Assembly (NCBI GenBank): GCA_958403905.1
Contig: CATXZD010000002.1
Location: forward strand, 62,001-126,000
DNA from: an uncultured Ruminococcus sp.
GTDB taxonomy: Bacteria; Bacillota; Clostridia; Oscillospirales; Acutalibacteraceae
Direction of reading: 5' to 3'
Length of the DNA stretch: 64,000 nt
Of this stretch, positions 10,343 through 19,069 are shown piece after piece (position 1 is the stretch's first letter; every line of letters starts with the position of its first letter). The notes beneath the pieces were generated by a model. That model was given only the letters and a program-made list of their open reading frames with translations, was not told the origin of the DNA and ran no database searches. A program made the translations under genes and the position numbers.

Positions 10343-12148
10343 ATGGAAAGAAACGATTATTTAATTAAAAAGAAATTCTACAGCTACTTGCTCCCCGGAG
10401 TGTTAATGGTTGTGGCTATGCAGCTCGGCAATGTTGTTGACGGCATAATCGTCGGCAACATACTCGGCAGTACAGCACTTGCCGCTATATCGCTAAGTAT
10501 TCCTGTACTTTATGTTTTGCAGCTGCCGGCATTTATTCTCGGTGTCGGCGGCAGTGCAATGGTGTCAAATTATCTGGGTAAGAGGGAAGTGGGAAAGGCG
10601 TCAAAGGTATTTTTCTCCTGCATAACGGCAGGAATTGTGATTTCTTTGATTTTTTGTGCAACTGCGCCTTTTTTGTCACACCCTCTTGCACATCTGCTTG
10701 CAGGAACGCCCGAATTAGAAGAGCTTTTATATCCGTATATTTTTGTCAATATTCTTGGAATCCCTTTTCTTACTCTTGCGATACAATTCAGCTATTTCTT
10801 TAATGTTGACAACAACCCTGTATTAGGGTCTATGATGTTTGTTATAGCAAATGTTGTAAATCTTACTCTTGATGTACTGCTTTTAAAATTCACTCCGCTA
10901 GGTATGTACGGCACTGCTTTATCGACTATTATAGGATACACCTGCGGACTTGTTTTGCTGATTCCGTATGTACTGTCAAAAAAACGTATGCTCAGCCTGA
11001 AATTTATATCTTTGGCAGAATGTTTCAAAGGCTTACCTGATACGATAAAGGCAGGAACACCGTCGGGTATGTTTTTTCTTATGATGGCGGTTAAAAGCCT
11101 GATACTCAACACCTGCGTTGTCCGTTTGCTCGGTCAGTCGGATATGGAGATTTTCTCGGTATGCACTAATTCTGTTCTTATAGCAGAGCTGTTTGTCGGC
11201 GGAGTTATCGGGCTTGTTCAGACCATCTGCGGAATACTTTACGGAGAGCGCGATTATTACGGAATCAGACGGCTTGTAAGGCGAGTTATAACGCTGTGCG
11301 TAATTTTAACGGTATTTATCACGCTTGTATTTTTAATGTTTCCTCAGCTTATTGCAGGGTTGTTTGGCTACAATAACGCGGAGCTTATGGACACCGCATT
11401 TACATGTATTCGTGTGTTTAGTCTGTGCTTCATATTTTATGCGTTCAACAAATTTTTGCAAACATATTATCAGACTATTCTCAAGCCTTTGCCTGCAACG
11501 CTCGACACTGTGCTGCAAAATTTTATAATGCTGATTCCCATGACATTTCTGTTTTTGTATTTGTGGGGAATTGTAGGTGTGTGTGAAGCGGCTGTGGCAA
11601 GTGAATCTTTGACCATACTTGTAGTTTGTGCTTTTACTAAGATACAGCAAAAGCGCGGCAAGCTTCCGCAAAAAGGATTTTTGCTTCTGCCTGAGAAGGA
11701 CAATGAAAGCTGTTGTGATGTTACAATAAAGGGAACGGAACAAGAGGCTGTAAGCGCTTCGAAGAAGTTGATAGAATACTGCGTTGACAACGGTATTGAC
11801 AGTAAAAACGCAAATATAATCGGTCTTGCTGTTGAGGAAATAGCGGTTAATATCTCTCGCTACGGCTATAATCACAAGAATGTAAAACGAAATTATATTG
11901 ATATCAATCTGTCACAATCTGACGGCAAGCTTATTCTTCGCATACGTGACGACGGAGTTCCTTTTGACCCTACGCAGTACACGGCGGAAGAAGAGGAATT
12001 ATTTAAGCTTGGCGGAATCAGGCTGATAAAAGAAACAGCGACAAAGCTCAGCTATATAAGAGTTCTGAATATGAACAACACGGTAATTGAGCTTGATATA
12101 AACAATGCAGTGCCGAACGATAAAGTTGAAGCACTGTTAGAAAAATAA
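10343..12148 (+). CDS. MATE exporter fused to an RsbW-like ATPase domain
   Basis: 601 residues. Residues 1-~445 form a MATE-type transporter with about 12 hydrophobic helices (start region LPGVLMVVAMQLGNVVDGIIVG). Residues ~465-590 form a GHKL ATPase of the anti-sigma type: N-box GLAVEEIAVNISRYG, G1 RDDGVPFDP, then LGGIRLIKE. MATE proteins are cation-driven drug or metabolite exporters; the fused regulatory ATPase is unusual. It starts 1 bp after the NRPS stop and precedes the STAS gene, so export of the NRPS product is likely and may be tied to the partner switch (inference). Confidence 0.85.
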   Translation: MERNDYLIKKKFYSYLLPGVLMVVAMQLGNVVDGIIVGNILGSTALAAISLSIPVLYVLQLPAFILGVGGSAMVSNYLGKREVGKASKVFFSCITAGIVISLIFCATAPFLSHPLAHLLAGTPELEELLYPYIFVNILGIPFLTLAIQFSYFFNVDNNPVLGSMMFVIANVVNLTLDVLLLKFTPLGMYGTALSTIIGYTCGLVLLIPYVLSKKRMLSLKFISLAECFKGLPDTIKAGTPSGMFFLMMAVKSLILNTCVVRLLGQSDMEIFSVCTNSVLIAELFVGGVIGLVQTICGILYGERDYYGIRRLVRRVITLCVILTVFITLVFLMFPQLIAGLFGYNNAELMDTAFTCIRVFSLCFIFYAFNKFLQTYYQTILKPLPATLDTVLQNFIMLIPMTFLFLYLWGIVGVCEAAVASESLTILVVCAFTKIQQKRGKLPQKGFLLLPEKDNESCCDVTIKGTEQEAVSASKKLIEYCVDNGIDSKNANIIGLAVEEIAVNISRYGYNHKNVKRNYIDINLSQSDGKLILRIRDDGVPFDPTQYTAEEEELFKLGGIRLIKETATKLSYIRVLNMNNTVIELDINNAVPNDKVEALLEK

Positions 12149-12162
12149 AAGAGGTGCTTAAT

Positions 12163-12462
12163 TTGAACATAAAAACAACTAAGGAAAATAATGTTACAAT
12201 AATTACTATTGACGGCAGGCTTGATACTATGACCTCGCCGGAACTTACAGGAGAAATTAATAAAATTGCTCCCGAGAGCAGCAAAATCATTCTTGATGTT
12301 TCACAGCTTGAGTATATTTCTTCGGCAGGCATCAGAACTTTAGTCACAGCGCACAAGCTGATGGCTGAAAAGGATGGGTTTACAGTAAAGTCTCCGAACG
12401 AAAATGTTATGGAGATTATTAAACTTACAGGTCTTACAGCGGTGCTTGATATTGTGGAATAG
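12163..12462 (+). CDS. STAS-domain anti-anti-sigma factor
   Basis: 99 residues matching the SpoIIAA/RsbV fold. The phosphorylatable serine lies in LEYISSAGIRTLVTAHK. A TTG start at 163 fits the AAGAGGTG Shine-Dalgarno 6-7 bp upstream better than the in-frame GTG that forms part of that site. It follows the MATE-ATPase gene by 14 bp and is the natural substrate of the two ATPase domains and the SpoIIE-type phosphatase in this operon. Confidence 0.85.
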   Translation: MNIKTTKENNVTIITIDGRLDTMTSPELTGEINKIAPESSKIILDVSQLEYISSAGIRTLVTAHKLMAEKDGFTVKSPNENVMEIIKLTGLTAVLDIVE

Positions 12463-12615
12463 GCAGGCTGAATACTAATTATCAATAATGGTTGTTATTC
12501 CCTGTTTGTTTCATTATTTTTGAACCCCATTATTATGTTCGTGCAACGCCATATTTAATCATAGTAGTTTTATCATTTCTTCCACTATGCTATCAAGTTG
12601 TACATCGAAAGATAA

Positions 12616-12657
12616 GATTTTCGGCGGTTTTGCGTTTTAGCAAAACCGCCGAAAATC
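12616..12657. terminator. Perfect 18-bp inverted repeat after the STAS gene
   Basis: Arms 12616-12633 and 12640-12657 pair perfectly around a 6-nt loop. The stem contains CGGCGG/CCGCCG. There is no T-run on the plus side, so it may be a transcript end or an mRNA-stabilising hairpin rather than a classical intrinsic terminator. Confidence 0.55.
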
Positions 12658-12735
12658 AAAAACTCTTGAATCTTGAAATATTTCAGAATATATGTACGGC
12701 TACAAATTATATTGTCATCTTGCACAGATGGAATG

Positions 12736-12751
12736 GTTAGTGATGACTAAC
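12736..12751. promoter_or_regulatory. Operator GTTAG-N6-CTAAC upstream of feo
   Basis: A 16-bp dyad (GTTAG, TGATGA, CTAAC), the first of four similar sites around the feo genes. It lies 72 bp before the feo -35 box. The half-sites resemble those of DtxR/IdeR/MntR-type metal regulators, but the regulator itself is inferred. Confidence 0.6.
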
Positions 12752-12807
12752 TAAATGTGAAACCTAACGAAATTTGGTTTTGCAAAGAAAAAACAGGAGA
12801 CTTTATA

Positions 12808-12836
12808 TTGACAAAATCAGGATGTATAATTATAAT
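12808..12836 (+). promoter_or_regulatory. feo operon promoter
   Basis: TTGACA (12808-12813), 17-bp spacer, TATAAT (12831-12836): a consensus match. The predicted transcription start (~12843) falls at the edge of the operator at 12845, so a bound repressor would block initiation. Confidence 0.85.
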
Positions 12837-12844
12837 ATAAAATG

Positions 12845-12894
12845 GTTAGCGAAAACTAACTTTTAATTTACATTTAAAGTTAGTTACTGCTAAT
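12845..12894. promoter_or_regulatory. Two operators GTTAG-N6-CTAAC/T at the feo start site
   Basis: Dyads at 12845-12860 (spacer CGAAAA) and 12879-12894 (spacer TTACTG, last base T instead of C) sit between the promoter and the first feoA. Their position fits iron-dependent repression (inference). Confidence 0.65.
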
Positions 12895-12918
12895 TTTATT
12901 TTTTTGAGGGGTGAAGTA

Positions 12919-13131
12919 ATGATGCCGCTTACATTTGCAGACATAGGAGAAGAAAACATAATCAAGAAAATTGGGGGAAAGCAGGAGGTCAGAACACATC
13001 TTGAAAATCTCGGCTTTAACGTGGGCGGAGCAGTAACCGTGATTAATACAATCGGTGGAAATGTTATTGTAAAGGTAAAGGAATCCCGCGTTGCCATAAG
13101 CAAGGAAATGGCACAAAAAATTATGGTTTAA
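12919..13131 (+). CDS. feoA: FeoA-type SH3-like protein, first copy
   Basis: 70 residues of the FeoA fold (LTFADIGEENIIKKIGG; LGFNVGGAVTVINTIGGNVIVKVKESRVAI). FeoA is a small cytosolic partner of FeoB. ATG 12919 is used, with GAGGGG 7 bp upstream; the next codon is also ATG. This copy lacks the leading basic segment of the second. Confidence 0.85.
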   Translation: MMPLTFADIGEENIIKKIGGKQEVRTHLENLGFNVGGAVTVINTIGGNVIVKVKESRVAISKEMAQKIMV

Positions 13132-13243
13132 GCTTGCGCAAGGCGGTTGCTTTTAGTTGTTGCAGTGTAACTCGTCCGCAGAAAAGCAGAATTAATTTAA
13201 CCAGAAACTTTACTAAAATTGGTAGCCAAAAGGAGGATAAAAG

Positions 13244-13465
13244 ATGAAAACTTTAAAACAGGTAAAAATCGGTGATACGGTCAAGGTCGTAAAGCTGCAC
13301 GGTGAGGGAGCAATAAAGCGCCGTATTATGGATATGGGAATTACAAAGGGCGTAGAAGTGCATGTCCGTAAGGTCGCACCTTTGGGTGATCCGATCGAAG
13401 TAACTGTACGCGGATATGAGCTTTCAATCCGCAAAGCAGATGCTGAAATGATAGAGATAGAATAA
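13244..13465 (+). CDS. feoA: FeoA-type SH3-like protein, second copy
   Basis: 73 residues (MKTLKQVKIGDTVKVVKLHG; RRIMDMGITKGVEVHVRKVAPLGDP). It has the classic FeoA motif MGITKGVEV and strong AGGAGG before the ATG. Two unlike FeoA proteins in tandem before FeoB is common in Clostridia. Confidence 0.9.
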   Translation: MKTLKQVKIGDTVKVVKLHGEGAIKRRIMDMGITKGVEVHVRKVAPLGDPIEVTVRGYELSIRKADAEMIEIE

Positions 13466-13511
13466 TTTTTAAAACAAAGGGGCTTACTTCCCCTTATTAT
13501 TTAATACAAAG

Positions 13512-13527
13512 GTTAGTTAAAGCTAAC
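13512..13527. promoter_or_regulatory. Fourth GTTAG-N6-CTAAC operator, before feoB
   Basis: Perfect half-sites around TTAAAG, 20 bp before the feoB ATG. A site inside the operon suggests a second control point on feoB itself. Confidence 0.6.
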
Positions 13528-13547
13528 TTGAAAGTGAGGAAATACAT

Positions 13548-16046
13548 ATGGATTTGCGAATTGCCCTTGCAGGTAATCCGAACAGCGGCAAAACAACGCT
13601 GTTCAATGCGCTGACAGGTTCAAATCAATTTGTCGGCAACTGGCCGGGTGTTACGGTGGAAAAAAAGGAAGGCAAGCTCAAAAAGCACGACGGTGTAGTT
13701 ATCACCGACCTTCCGGGCATTTATTCTCTTTCACCTTACACTCTTGAGGAGGTTGTGGCAAGGAACTACCTTATCGGTGAACGTCCCGATGCTATACTCA
13801 ACATAGTTGACGGCACAAACCTTGAAAGAAATTTGTATCTTACAACCCAGCTTACCGAGCTTGGAATTCCAGTAGTTGTTGCAATCAATATGATGGATGT
13901 TGTCAGAAAAAACGGTGACAAAATAAATATTGAAGAGCTTTCAAATGAGCTTGGGTGTAAAATTGTAGAAATTTCGGCACTTAAAGGCAACGGAGTTACT
14001 GAGGCGGCAGAGGCGGCGATTGACGCGGCGAAAAATTCAAAAACCGTTCCAATGCATACTTTTTCGGGACCTGTTGAGCATGCAATTGCTCACATTGAAG
14101 AAGCAGCTGTTCACGATATGCCTGCCGAGCAGCAGCGCTGGTATGCAATCAAAATCTTTGAGCGTGATGACAAGGTACTTGAACAGCTGAAACTTTCCGA
14201 ATCCGCTATGGCTCATATTGAGCAGGACATCAAAGCGGCTGAAGATGAGCTTGATGATGATGCAGAGAGCATAATTACCAACGAACGTTATATTTACATT
14301 GCACAGCTTATGAAGGGCAGTTACAAAAAGAAGAGTGCAGGCAAGCTTTCTACTTCTGATAAAATTGACAAGGTAGTAACAAACCGTTTTGCGGCGCTTC
14401 CGATTTTTGCTGCAATTATGTTCATTGTTTATTTTGTGTCGGTAACAACCGTTGGTACATGGGCGACTGACTGGGCAAACGACGGTGTATTCGGTGACGG
14501 ATGGCACTTTCTCGGAATCGGCTCTTCGGCATACGAAGAAGAATCAGGAGAATTCGGTGATGCGTCAAACGTAGTAAATGCATTTATAAATTCGGAAAAA
14601 GAGGGAAGCGAGGAACTTGCGCAAGCGCTGGACGTTGAGTCGGAAAGTTTTGATTCAGCCGTTGCTTTAGCATCGCTAAAATCGTATGCTTCACAGTTTT
14701 CACCGAGTGATACAGCTGAATACACACTTGAGGACGAAGAAACTCTCGCTGTTGAGAACGTTACTTTCACAGGTGAGGAGCTTTCATCTGCCGTAGAAGT
14801 TTATAAAAAATACAATTGTGAAGAACCTGCCCCTGAAAACTACGGTGTGTGGGTTCCAGGTATTCCTGTGATAATTGAAGATGGACTAAATGCAGTTAAT
14901 TGTGCAGACTGGCTTCAGGGCTTAATCCTCGACGGTATTGTTGCAGGTCTTGGTGCAGTTCTCGGCTTTGTTCCGCAGATGCTTGTACTGTTTATTTTCC
15001 TCGCGTTCCTCGAGGCTTGCGGATATATGTCACGAATTGCATTCGTGCTCGACCGTATATTCCGCAAATTCGGTCTTTCAGGCAAATCCTTTATTCCTGT
15101 TCTTATCGGTACAGGCTGCGGTGTTCCGGGCATTATGGCTTCAAGAACGATTGAAAACGAGCGTGACCGCCGTATGACTATTATGACAACTACATTTATC
15201 CCCTGCGGCGCAAAGCTGCCGTTTATCGCAATGATTGCAGGTGCAATCTTTGGCGGAGCATGGTGGGTAGCACCCAGTGCGTACTTTATGGGTATGGCGG
15301 CTATCGTTATCTCGGGTATTATGCTTAAAAAGACAAGACCGTTTTCGGGAGAGCCTGCACCGTTTGTTATGGAATTACCAGCATATCATATGCCTACAGT
15401 CGGCAATGTTCTGCGCTCAATGTGGGAGCGTGGCTGGTCATTCATCAAAAAGGCAGGTACAATCATTCTGATTTCTACAATCCTTGTTTGGTTTACAACA
15501 TACTTTGGATTTGTTGACGGTTCATTCTGTATGCTTTCAGATGAACAGATTGACCATAGTATTCTTGCTGTAATAGGCAACGCAATCGCGTGGATTTTCA
15601 ATCCCCTCGGTTGGGGCAATTGGCAGTCGGCTGTTGCGTCAATCACAGGACTTGTGGCAAAGGAAAATATTGTCGGAACGCTCGGTATTCTCTACGGAGG
15701 CGGCGACGCAACAGTTTACCAGAATATTTCAGCGGCGTTTACTTCCGTAAGCGGTTTTTCGTTCCTTACATTCAATCTTCTTTGCGCACCCTGCTTTGCC
15801 GCAATCGGTGCAATCAAGCGTGAGATGAACTCGGCAAAATGGACTGCATTTGCAATTCTTTATCAGTGCGGTTTTGCCTATGCGATTTCGATGATGATTA
15901 ATCAGATAGGCTCTGCTTTTACAGGAAATCTTAATGTTATCGGTCTTATTATTGCAATTGTATTACTTGCGGTTATGCTCTATATGCTGTTCAAGCCATA
16001 CAAAGAGTCTACCAAACTCAATAAGAGGGTTAGGACAGTAAAATAA
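13548..16046 (+). CDS. feoB: Ferrous iron transporter FeoB
   Basis: 832 residues. An N-terminal GTPase shows G1 GNPNSGKTT (residues 9-17), G3 DLPGIYSL and G4 NMMD. It is followed by a FeoB helical spacer and a C-terminal permease with the two gate blocks (IPVLIGTGCGVPGIMASRTI and the later GLVAKENIVGTLGILYGGG). FeoB moves Fe2+ across the inner membrane. Between the first membrane helix (~285-305) and the conserved GVWVPGIPV (~428) lies an acidic stretch of roughly 110 residues (SAYEEESGEFGDAS...) absent from short FeoBs, probably extracytoplasmic. Confidence 0.95.
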   Translation: MDLRIALAGNPNSGKTTLFNALTGSNQFVGNWPGVTVEKKEGKLKKHDGVVITDLPGIYSLSPYTLEEVVARNYLIGERPDAILNIVDGTNLERNLYLTTQLTELGIPVVVAINMMDVVRKNGDKINIEELSNELGCKIVEISALKGNGVTEAAEAAIDAAKNSKTVPMHTFSGPVEHAIAHIEEAAVHDMPAEQQRWYAIKIFERDDKVLEQLKLSESAMAHIEQDIKAAEDELDDDAESIITNERYIYIAQLMKGSYKKKSAGKLSTSDKIDKVVTNRFAALPIFAAIMFIVYFVSVTTVGTWATDWANDGVFGDGWHFLGIGSSAYEEESGEFGDASNVVNAFINSEKEGSEELAQALDVESESFDSAVALASLKSYASQFSPSDTAEYTLEDEETLAVENVTFTGEELSSAVEVYKKYNCEEPAPENYGVWVPGIPVIIEDGLNAVNCADWLQGLILDGIVAGLGAVLGFVPQMLVLFIFLAFLEACGYMSRIAFVLDRIFRKFGLSGKSFIPVLIGTGCGVPGIMASRTIENERDRRMTIMTTTFIPCGAKLPFIAMIAGAIFGGAWWVAPSAYFMGMAAIVISGIMLKKTRPFSGEPAPFVMELPAYHMPTVGNVLRSMWERGWSFIKKAGTIILISTILVWFTTYFGFVDGSFCMLSDEQIDHSILAVIGNAIAWIFNPLGWGNWQSAVASITGLVAKENIVGTLGILYGGGDATVYQNISAAFTSVSGFSFLTFNLLCAPCFAAIGAIKREMNSAKWTAFAILYQCGFAYAISMMINQIGSAFTGNLNVIGLIIAIVLLAVMLYMLFKPYKESTKLNKRVRTVK

Positions 16047-16067
16047 AATTATTCGGGAGTTTTTAAA

Positions 16068-16244
16068 ATGCTTGCTTGGATTTATCAAAATTTAGCGACT
16101 GTAATTATTACACTTATAATAGTTGCTGTAGTTGTTGCAATTATCATTTCTATGGTGCGAAACAAGAAAAAGGGAAAATCCTCCTGTGGATGCGGTTGTT
16201 CAAACTGCCCGATGAGCAGTTCGTGCCATAATTTCAAGAATTAA
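16068..16244 (+). CDS. FeoB-associated Cys-rich membrane protein
   Basis: 58 residues: one hydrophobic helix (residues ~8-28, IITLIIVAVVVAIIISMV), a basic patch (RNKKKGK), then a cysteine tail (SCGCGCSNCPMSSSCHN). This is the usual small protein directly after feoB in Firmicutes; its cysteines may handle Fe2+. It lies 21 bp after feoB. Confidence 0.85.
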   Translation: MLAWIYQNLATVIITLIIVAVVVAIIISMVRNKKKGKSSCGCGCSNCPMSSSCHNFKN

Positions 16245-16299
16245 AATAAAGCTATTCTCTATGAATTGGATTTGTCCCAATCATTTTAATAAAGTTTAT

Positions 16300-16336
16300 G
16301 GGAGATACAGGGTTATCCTTGTATCTCCCTAAGCTT
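16300..16336 (+). terminator. Intrinsic-type terminator of the feo operon
   Basis: Arms GGGAGATACA (16300-16309) and TGTATCTCCC (16320-16329) with an inner GG/CC pair; the following sequence is only partly T-rich. Confidence 0.6.
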
Positions 16337-16360
16337 TTGTTGCGGTTACAGATGTAAAAT

Positions 16361-17476
16361 CTATTTAAAGTACATATATACCTGGCATTTCAGAGTGCCG
16401 TTGTACATTTTGCGGCGTTTATCAGCGTTTCTTCCGAAAATTTTTTCAAAGTCATCGTCGGGTGTGATAATCGTGTAGCTTTTGCCCTTTGAACGGATAA
16501 ATTTTTGTCCCATTACCTTGTAAAGCTCTTCAGCAGATTTTACATCAAGCAGTCGTTCTCCATAGGGGGGATTGGTGATAACAGTTTGGTAATCTTCGCC
16601 AAGCTCAAAGTCTTTTATGTCACGCTTAAAAAATTTAATTCTGTCCGAAACTCCTGCAAGCTCAGCGTTGTGCACAGCTGTTTCAAGAGCTGTTTTGTCA
16701 ATATCCGAGCCTTCTGCGTGAAAATCAATGTTTGTTCTTACATGTGAGCGTGCAAGCTCACGCTCATCCTTAAAAACATTTTTGGGAACACAACTCCACT
16801 TTTCACAGGAAAAATATCGGTTAGCACCTGGCGCAATATTCAGTGCTTTCATAGCAGACTCAATGAGAATCGTGCCGCTTCCGCACATAGGGTCGCATAC
16901 AAAATGGTTCGGGCGAACTTTAGCAAGCTCCGCCATAGCGGCGGCAAGTGTTTCCTTAATCGGAGCGTCGTTTGATTCTGCTCTGTAGCCCCTTTTGTGA
17001 AGTCCTGCACCCGATGTGTCAAGCATAACGCTTACCTTATCGTTTAAAATCAAAAACTGAATCTGATGCAGCGAACCTGTTTCTTCAAACCATGAGAGCA
17101 TATATTTTTTCGAAAGACGTGACACAACGGCTTTTTTTATGATTTTCTGACAGTCGGGAACACTCATAAGCTTTGAATTCAGACATCTGCCTTTGACGGG
17201 AAATGCATCGGAAATGCCGATAAAGTTTTCCCATTCAATCTTGCTTACGTTTTCAAACAATTCATCAAACGTATGCGCCTCGAATTCAGCAAGAAGAATC
17301 TGTATGCGCTCAGCATAGCGGGAATTTATGTTTGCCTTTGCAAGCGTGCAAAAGTCGCCGCTAAACAGCACTCTGCCGTTTTCGGCTCTTACGTTTTCAA
17401 TGCCGAGGTATCTAAGCTCGTTTGCACAGATTCCCTCAAGTCCGAAAATGCACGGTGCAGAAAAATTTAGTTTCAT
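16361..17476 (-). CDS. THUMP-domain 23S rRNA/RNA guanine-N2 methyltransferase
   Basis: 371 residues. An N-terminal THUMP RNA-binding region (to ~160) is followed by a class I SAM methyltransferase: CDPMCGSGTILIESA for cofactor binding and the NPPYGERL catalytic motif. It matches the YpsC/RlmL-N family, which methylates G in rRNA. It is convergent with feo, and the next upstream minus-strand gene is hpf, about 90 bp away. Confidence 0.88.
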   Translation of the reverse strand: MKLNFSAPCIFGLEGICANELRYLGIENVRAENGRVLFSGDFCTLAKANINSRYAERIQILLAEFEAHTFDELFENVSKIEWENFIGISDAFPVKGRCLNSKLMSVPDCQKIIKKAVVSRLSKKYMLSWFEETGSLHQIQFLILNDKVSVMLDTSGAGLHKRGYRAESNDAPIKETLAAAMAELAKVRPNHFVCDPMCGSGTILIESAMKALNIAPGANRYFSCEKWSCVPKNVFKDERELARSHVRTNIDFHAEGSDIDKTALETAVHNAELAGVSDRIKFFKRDIKDFELGEDYQTVITNPPYGERLLDVKSAEELYKVMGQKFIRSKGKSYTIITPDDDFEKIFGRNADKRRKMYNGTLKCQVYMYFK

Positions 17477-17565
17477 ATGCCCTCCAAAATAATATAAAAA
17501 GGGTACCGGTTTTGCCGATACCCTCTGAAATTCAGATTAATAATATTAACCGTGTGTTTAGTCGT

Positions 17566-18102
17566 TTAGTCAGCGGCAGGCTCAAGTAAGCCGTAATTTC
17601 CGTCGGCACGTTTATAAACAACGTTGACATCATCGGTTTCTGCGTTGATAAACATAAAGAAATTATGATTAACCATATTCATCTCAAGAATAGCCTCGTC
17701 AACGCTAATCGGTTTTATAATTACCTGTTTTTTACGAACAACCTTGTAGTCATCGTCCTCCACTTCGTCAGTTTCGGGATTCTGCATAACGAAATCTTCG
17801 ATAATTCCTGTTTTGATTCTTTTTTCAAGCCTTGTCTTGTTCTTGCGAATCTGGCGCATAAGTATGTCAACAACCTTGTCGAGAGCGTCGTTCATTTCTT
17901 CCATAGTGCTCTCGGCACGATATACCATACCGTTATCTCTGATTGTTATTTCAACAGTCTGACGTTTTTTTTCGAGGGTGACAACTACATTAACAGCCGC
18001 ATCCTCTGAAAACAGCTTTTCAAATTTCAGCAGTTTTTTCTCTGCTCTTTCTTTGAAATTATCTCTGAGGTTTACTTTTCTTGCTGTGTAGGTAATCTTC
18101 AT
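17566..18102 (-). CDS. hpf: Long-form ribosome hibernation promoting factor
   Basis: 178 residues. Residues 1-~100 are the S30AE/RaiA domain (MKITYTARKVNLRDNFKERAEKK; TVEITIRDNGMVYRAES). A linker follows, then the C-terminal dimerisation domain (KPISVDEAILEMNMVNHNFFMFIN). Long HPF dimerises 70S ribosomes into 100S in stationary phase. Confidence 0.95.
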   Translation of the reverse strand: MKITYTARKVNLRDNFKERAEKKLLKFEKLFSEDAAVNVVVTLEKKRQTVEITIRDNGMVYRAESTMEEMNDALDKVVDILMRQIRKNKTRLEKRIKTGIIEDFVMQNPETDEVEDDDYKVVRKKQVIIKPISVDEAILEMNMVNHNFFMFINAETDDVNVVYKRADGNYGLLEPAAD

Positions 18103-18168
18103 AAATTTGCCTCCCTGTATTAAGTTTTATTTTCCCGAATAGGGAATAGCTTTCAGCATTTGCTGAAT

Positions 18169-18639
18169 TTATTTTCTGCCGTTGCCGTTGCCTCTGCGGC
18201 TGTAGCCACGGCTTTCACCGCCGCGCTTGAGATCAGATATCTTATCTTCACTTGTCTGCTTGAATTTTGACATCATATCTTCAAACGATGACGGAGAACT
18301 TTTCTGAGAACTCTGCCACTCGTAATTTCCGGGTGACGTTACAGGCGGAGCGGGTTTGTACGGTTGTCTGCTCCTGTTTTGTCTTTGCGGTCTGTTTTGC
18401 TGTTCTTTGGGTATTGCCTGCTTCATTGACAAACTGATTTTACCGTTGTTTAAAGCGAGAACCTTAACCTTAACGGTTTGTCCCATTTTAACATAATCGC
18501 TGATTTCATTAATAAATGTCGGTGCAACCTCCGAGATATGTACCATACCGGTTTTGGAATTGGGCAAATCAACAAATGCTCCGAATTTTGTAATTCCCGA
18601 CACTTTACCTTCTAAAATCATTCCGACTTCGATACCCAT
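18169..18639 (-). CDS. S1-domain RNA-binding protein (YabR-like)
   Basis: 156 residues. Residues 1-~72 form an S1 domain (GMILEGKVSGITKFGAFVDL; GKISLSMKQA). The rest is a low-complexity Q/R/P/S/G tail ending RGYSRRGNGNGRK. Placement after divIC, yabQ and yabP matches the yabP-yabQ-divIC-yabR order of Bacillus. Confidence 0.85.
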   Translation of the reverse strand: MGIEVGMILEGKVSGITKFGAFVDLPNSKTGMVHISEVAPTFINEISDYVKMGQTVKVKVLALNNGKISLSMKQAIPKEQQNRPQRQNRSRQPYKPAPPVTSPGNYEWQSSQKSSPSSFEDMMSKFKQTSEDKISDLKRGGESRGYSRRGNGNGRK

Positions 18640-18697
18640 AAAAATTTATTACCCCTTAAAAATATTCTACCCTTTTTAACTATTTTAATTATAAAAA

Positions 18698-19069
18698 TTA
18701 GTCGCCGGCTACATTAATAAAAATTCTTTCGCCTTCGCTTATATAGCCAAGCTCTTCCTTTGCAATTTTTTCCATATATTCAGAAAGTTCATCACCCTTA
18801 TAGCCCTGAACCTTCTGTAAATATTGTGTTTGTATTTCAATAACGTTAATCTGTTGTTGCAAGTCTTTAAGCTCTGACCTTTTGTCTGCAATCTGAACAT
18901 TTTGATTTATTATTGTAATAACTGCATAAAACGCAAATCCAATGATTGCAAGATAAAGCAGAATGTAACGTCTTTTTCTCTTTTTTTCAGGCTTTATTTC
19001 CTTTATTGTTGTGCTTTCGGGATTTTGAACTGCCTGAAAATTTTTTGAACGAGAATTTTTCTTTTTCAT
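18698..19069 (-). CDS. divIC: Septum formation initiator DivIC/FtsL family
   Basis: 123 residues: basic cytoplasmic start, one membrane helix (YILLYLAIIGFAFYAVITII), coiled coil with ELKDLQQQINVIE, and a conserved end (AKEELGYISEGERIFIN). It acts with FtsL and DivIB at the division site. The start at 19069 gives an 83-bp overlap with yabQ; an upstream in-frame ATG at 19120 would overlap further. Confidence 0.88.
   Translation of the reverse strand: MKKKNSRSKNFQAVQNPESTTIKEIKPEKKRKRRYILLYLAIIGFAFYAVITIINQNVQIADKRSELKDLQQQINVIEIQTQYLQKVQGYKGDELSEYMEKIAKEELGYISEGERIFINVAGD

Noticed and set aside
11333..11875. 180-codon minus-strand frame
   Set aside because: Shadow of the MATE-ATPase gene, which has full domain homology on the plus strand.
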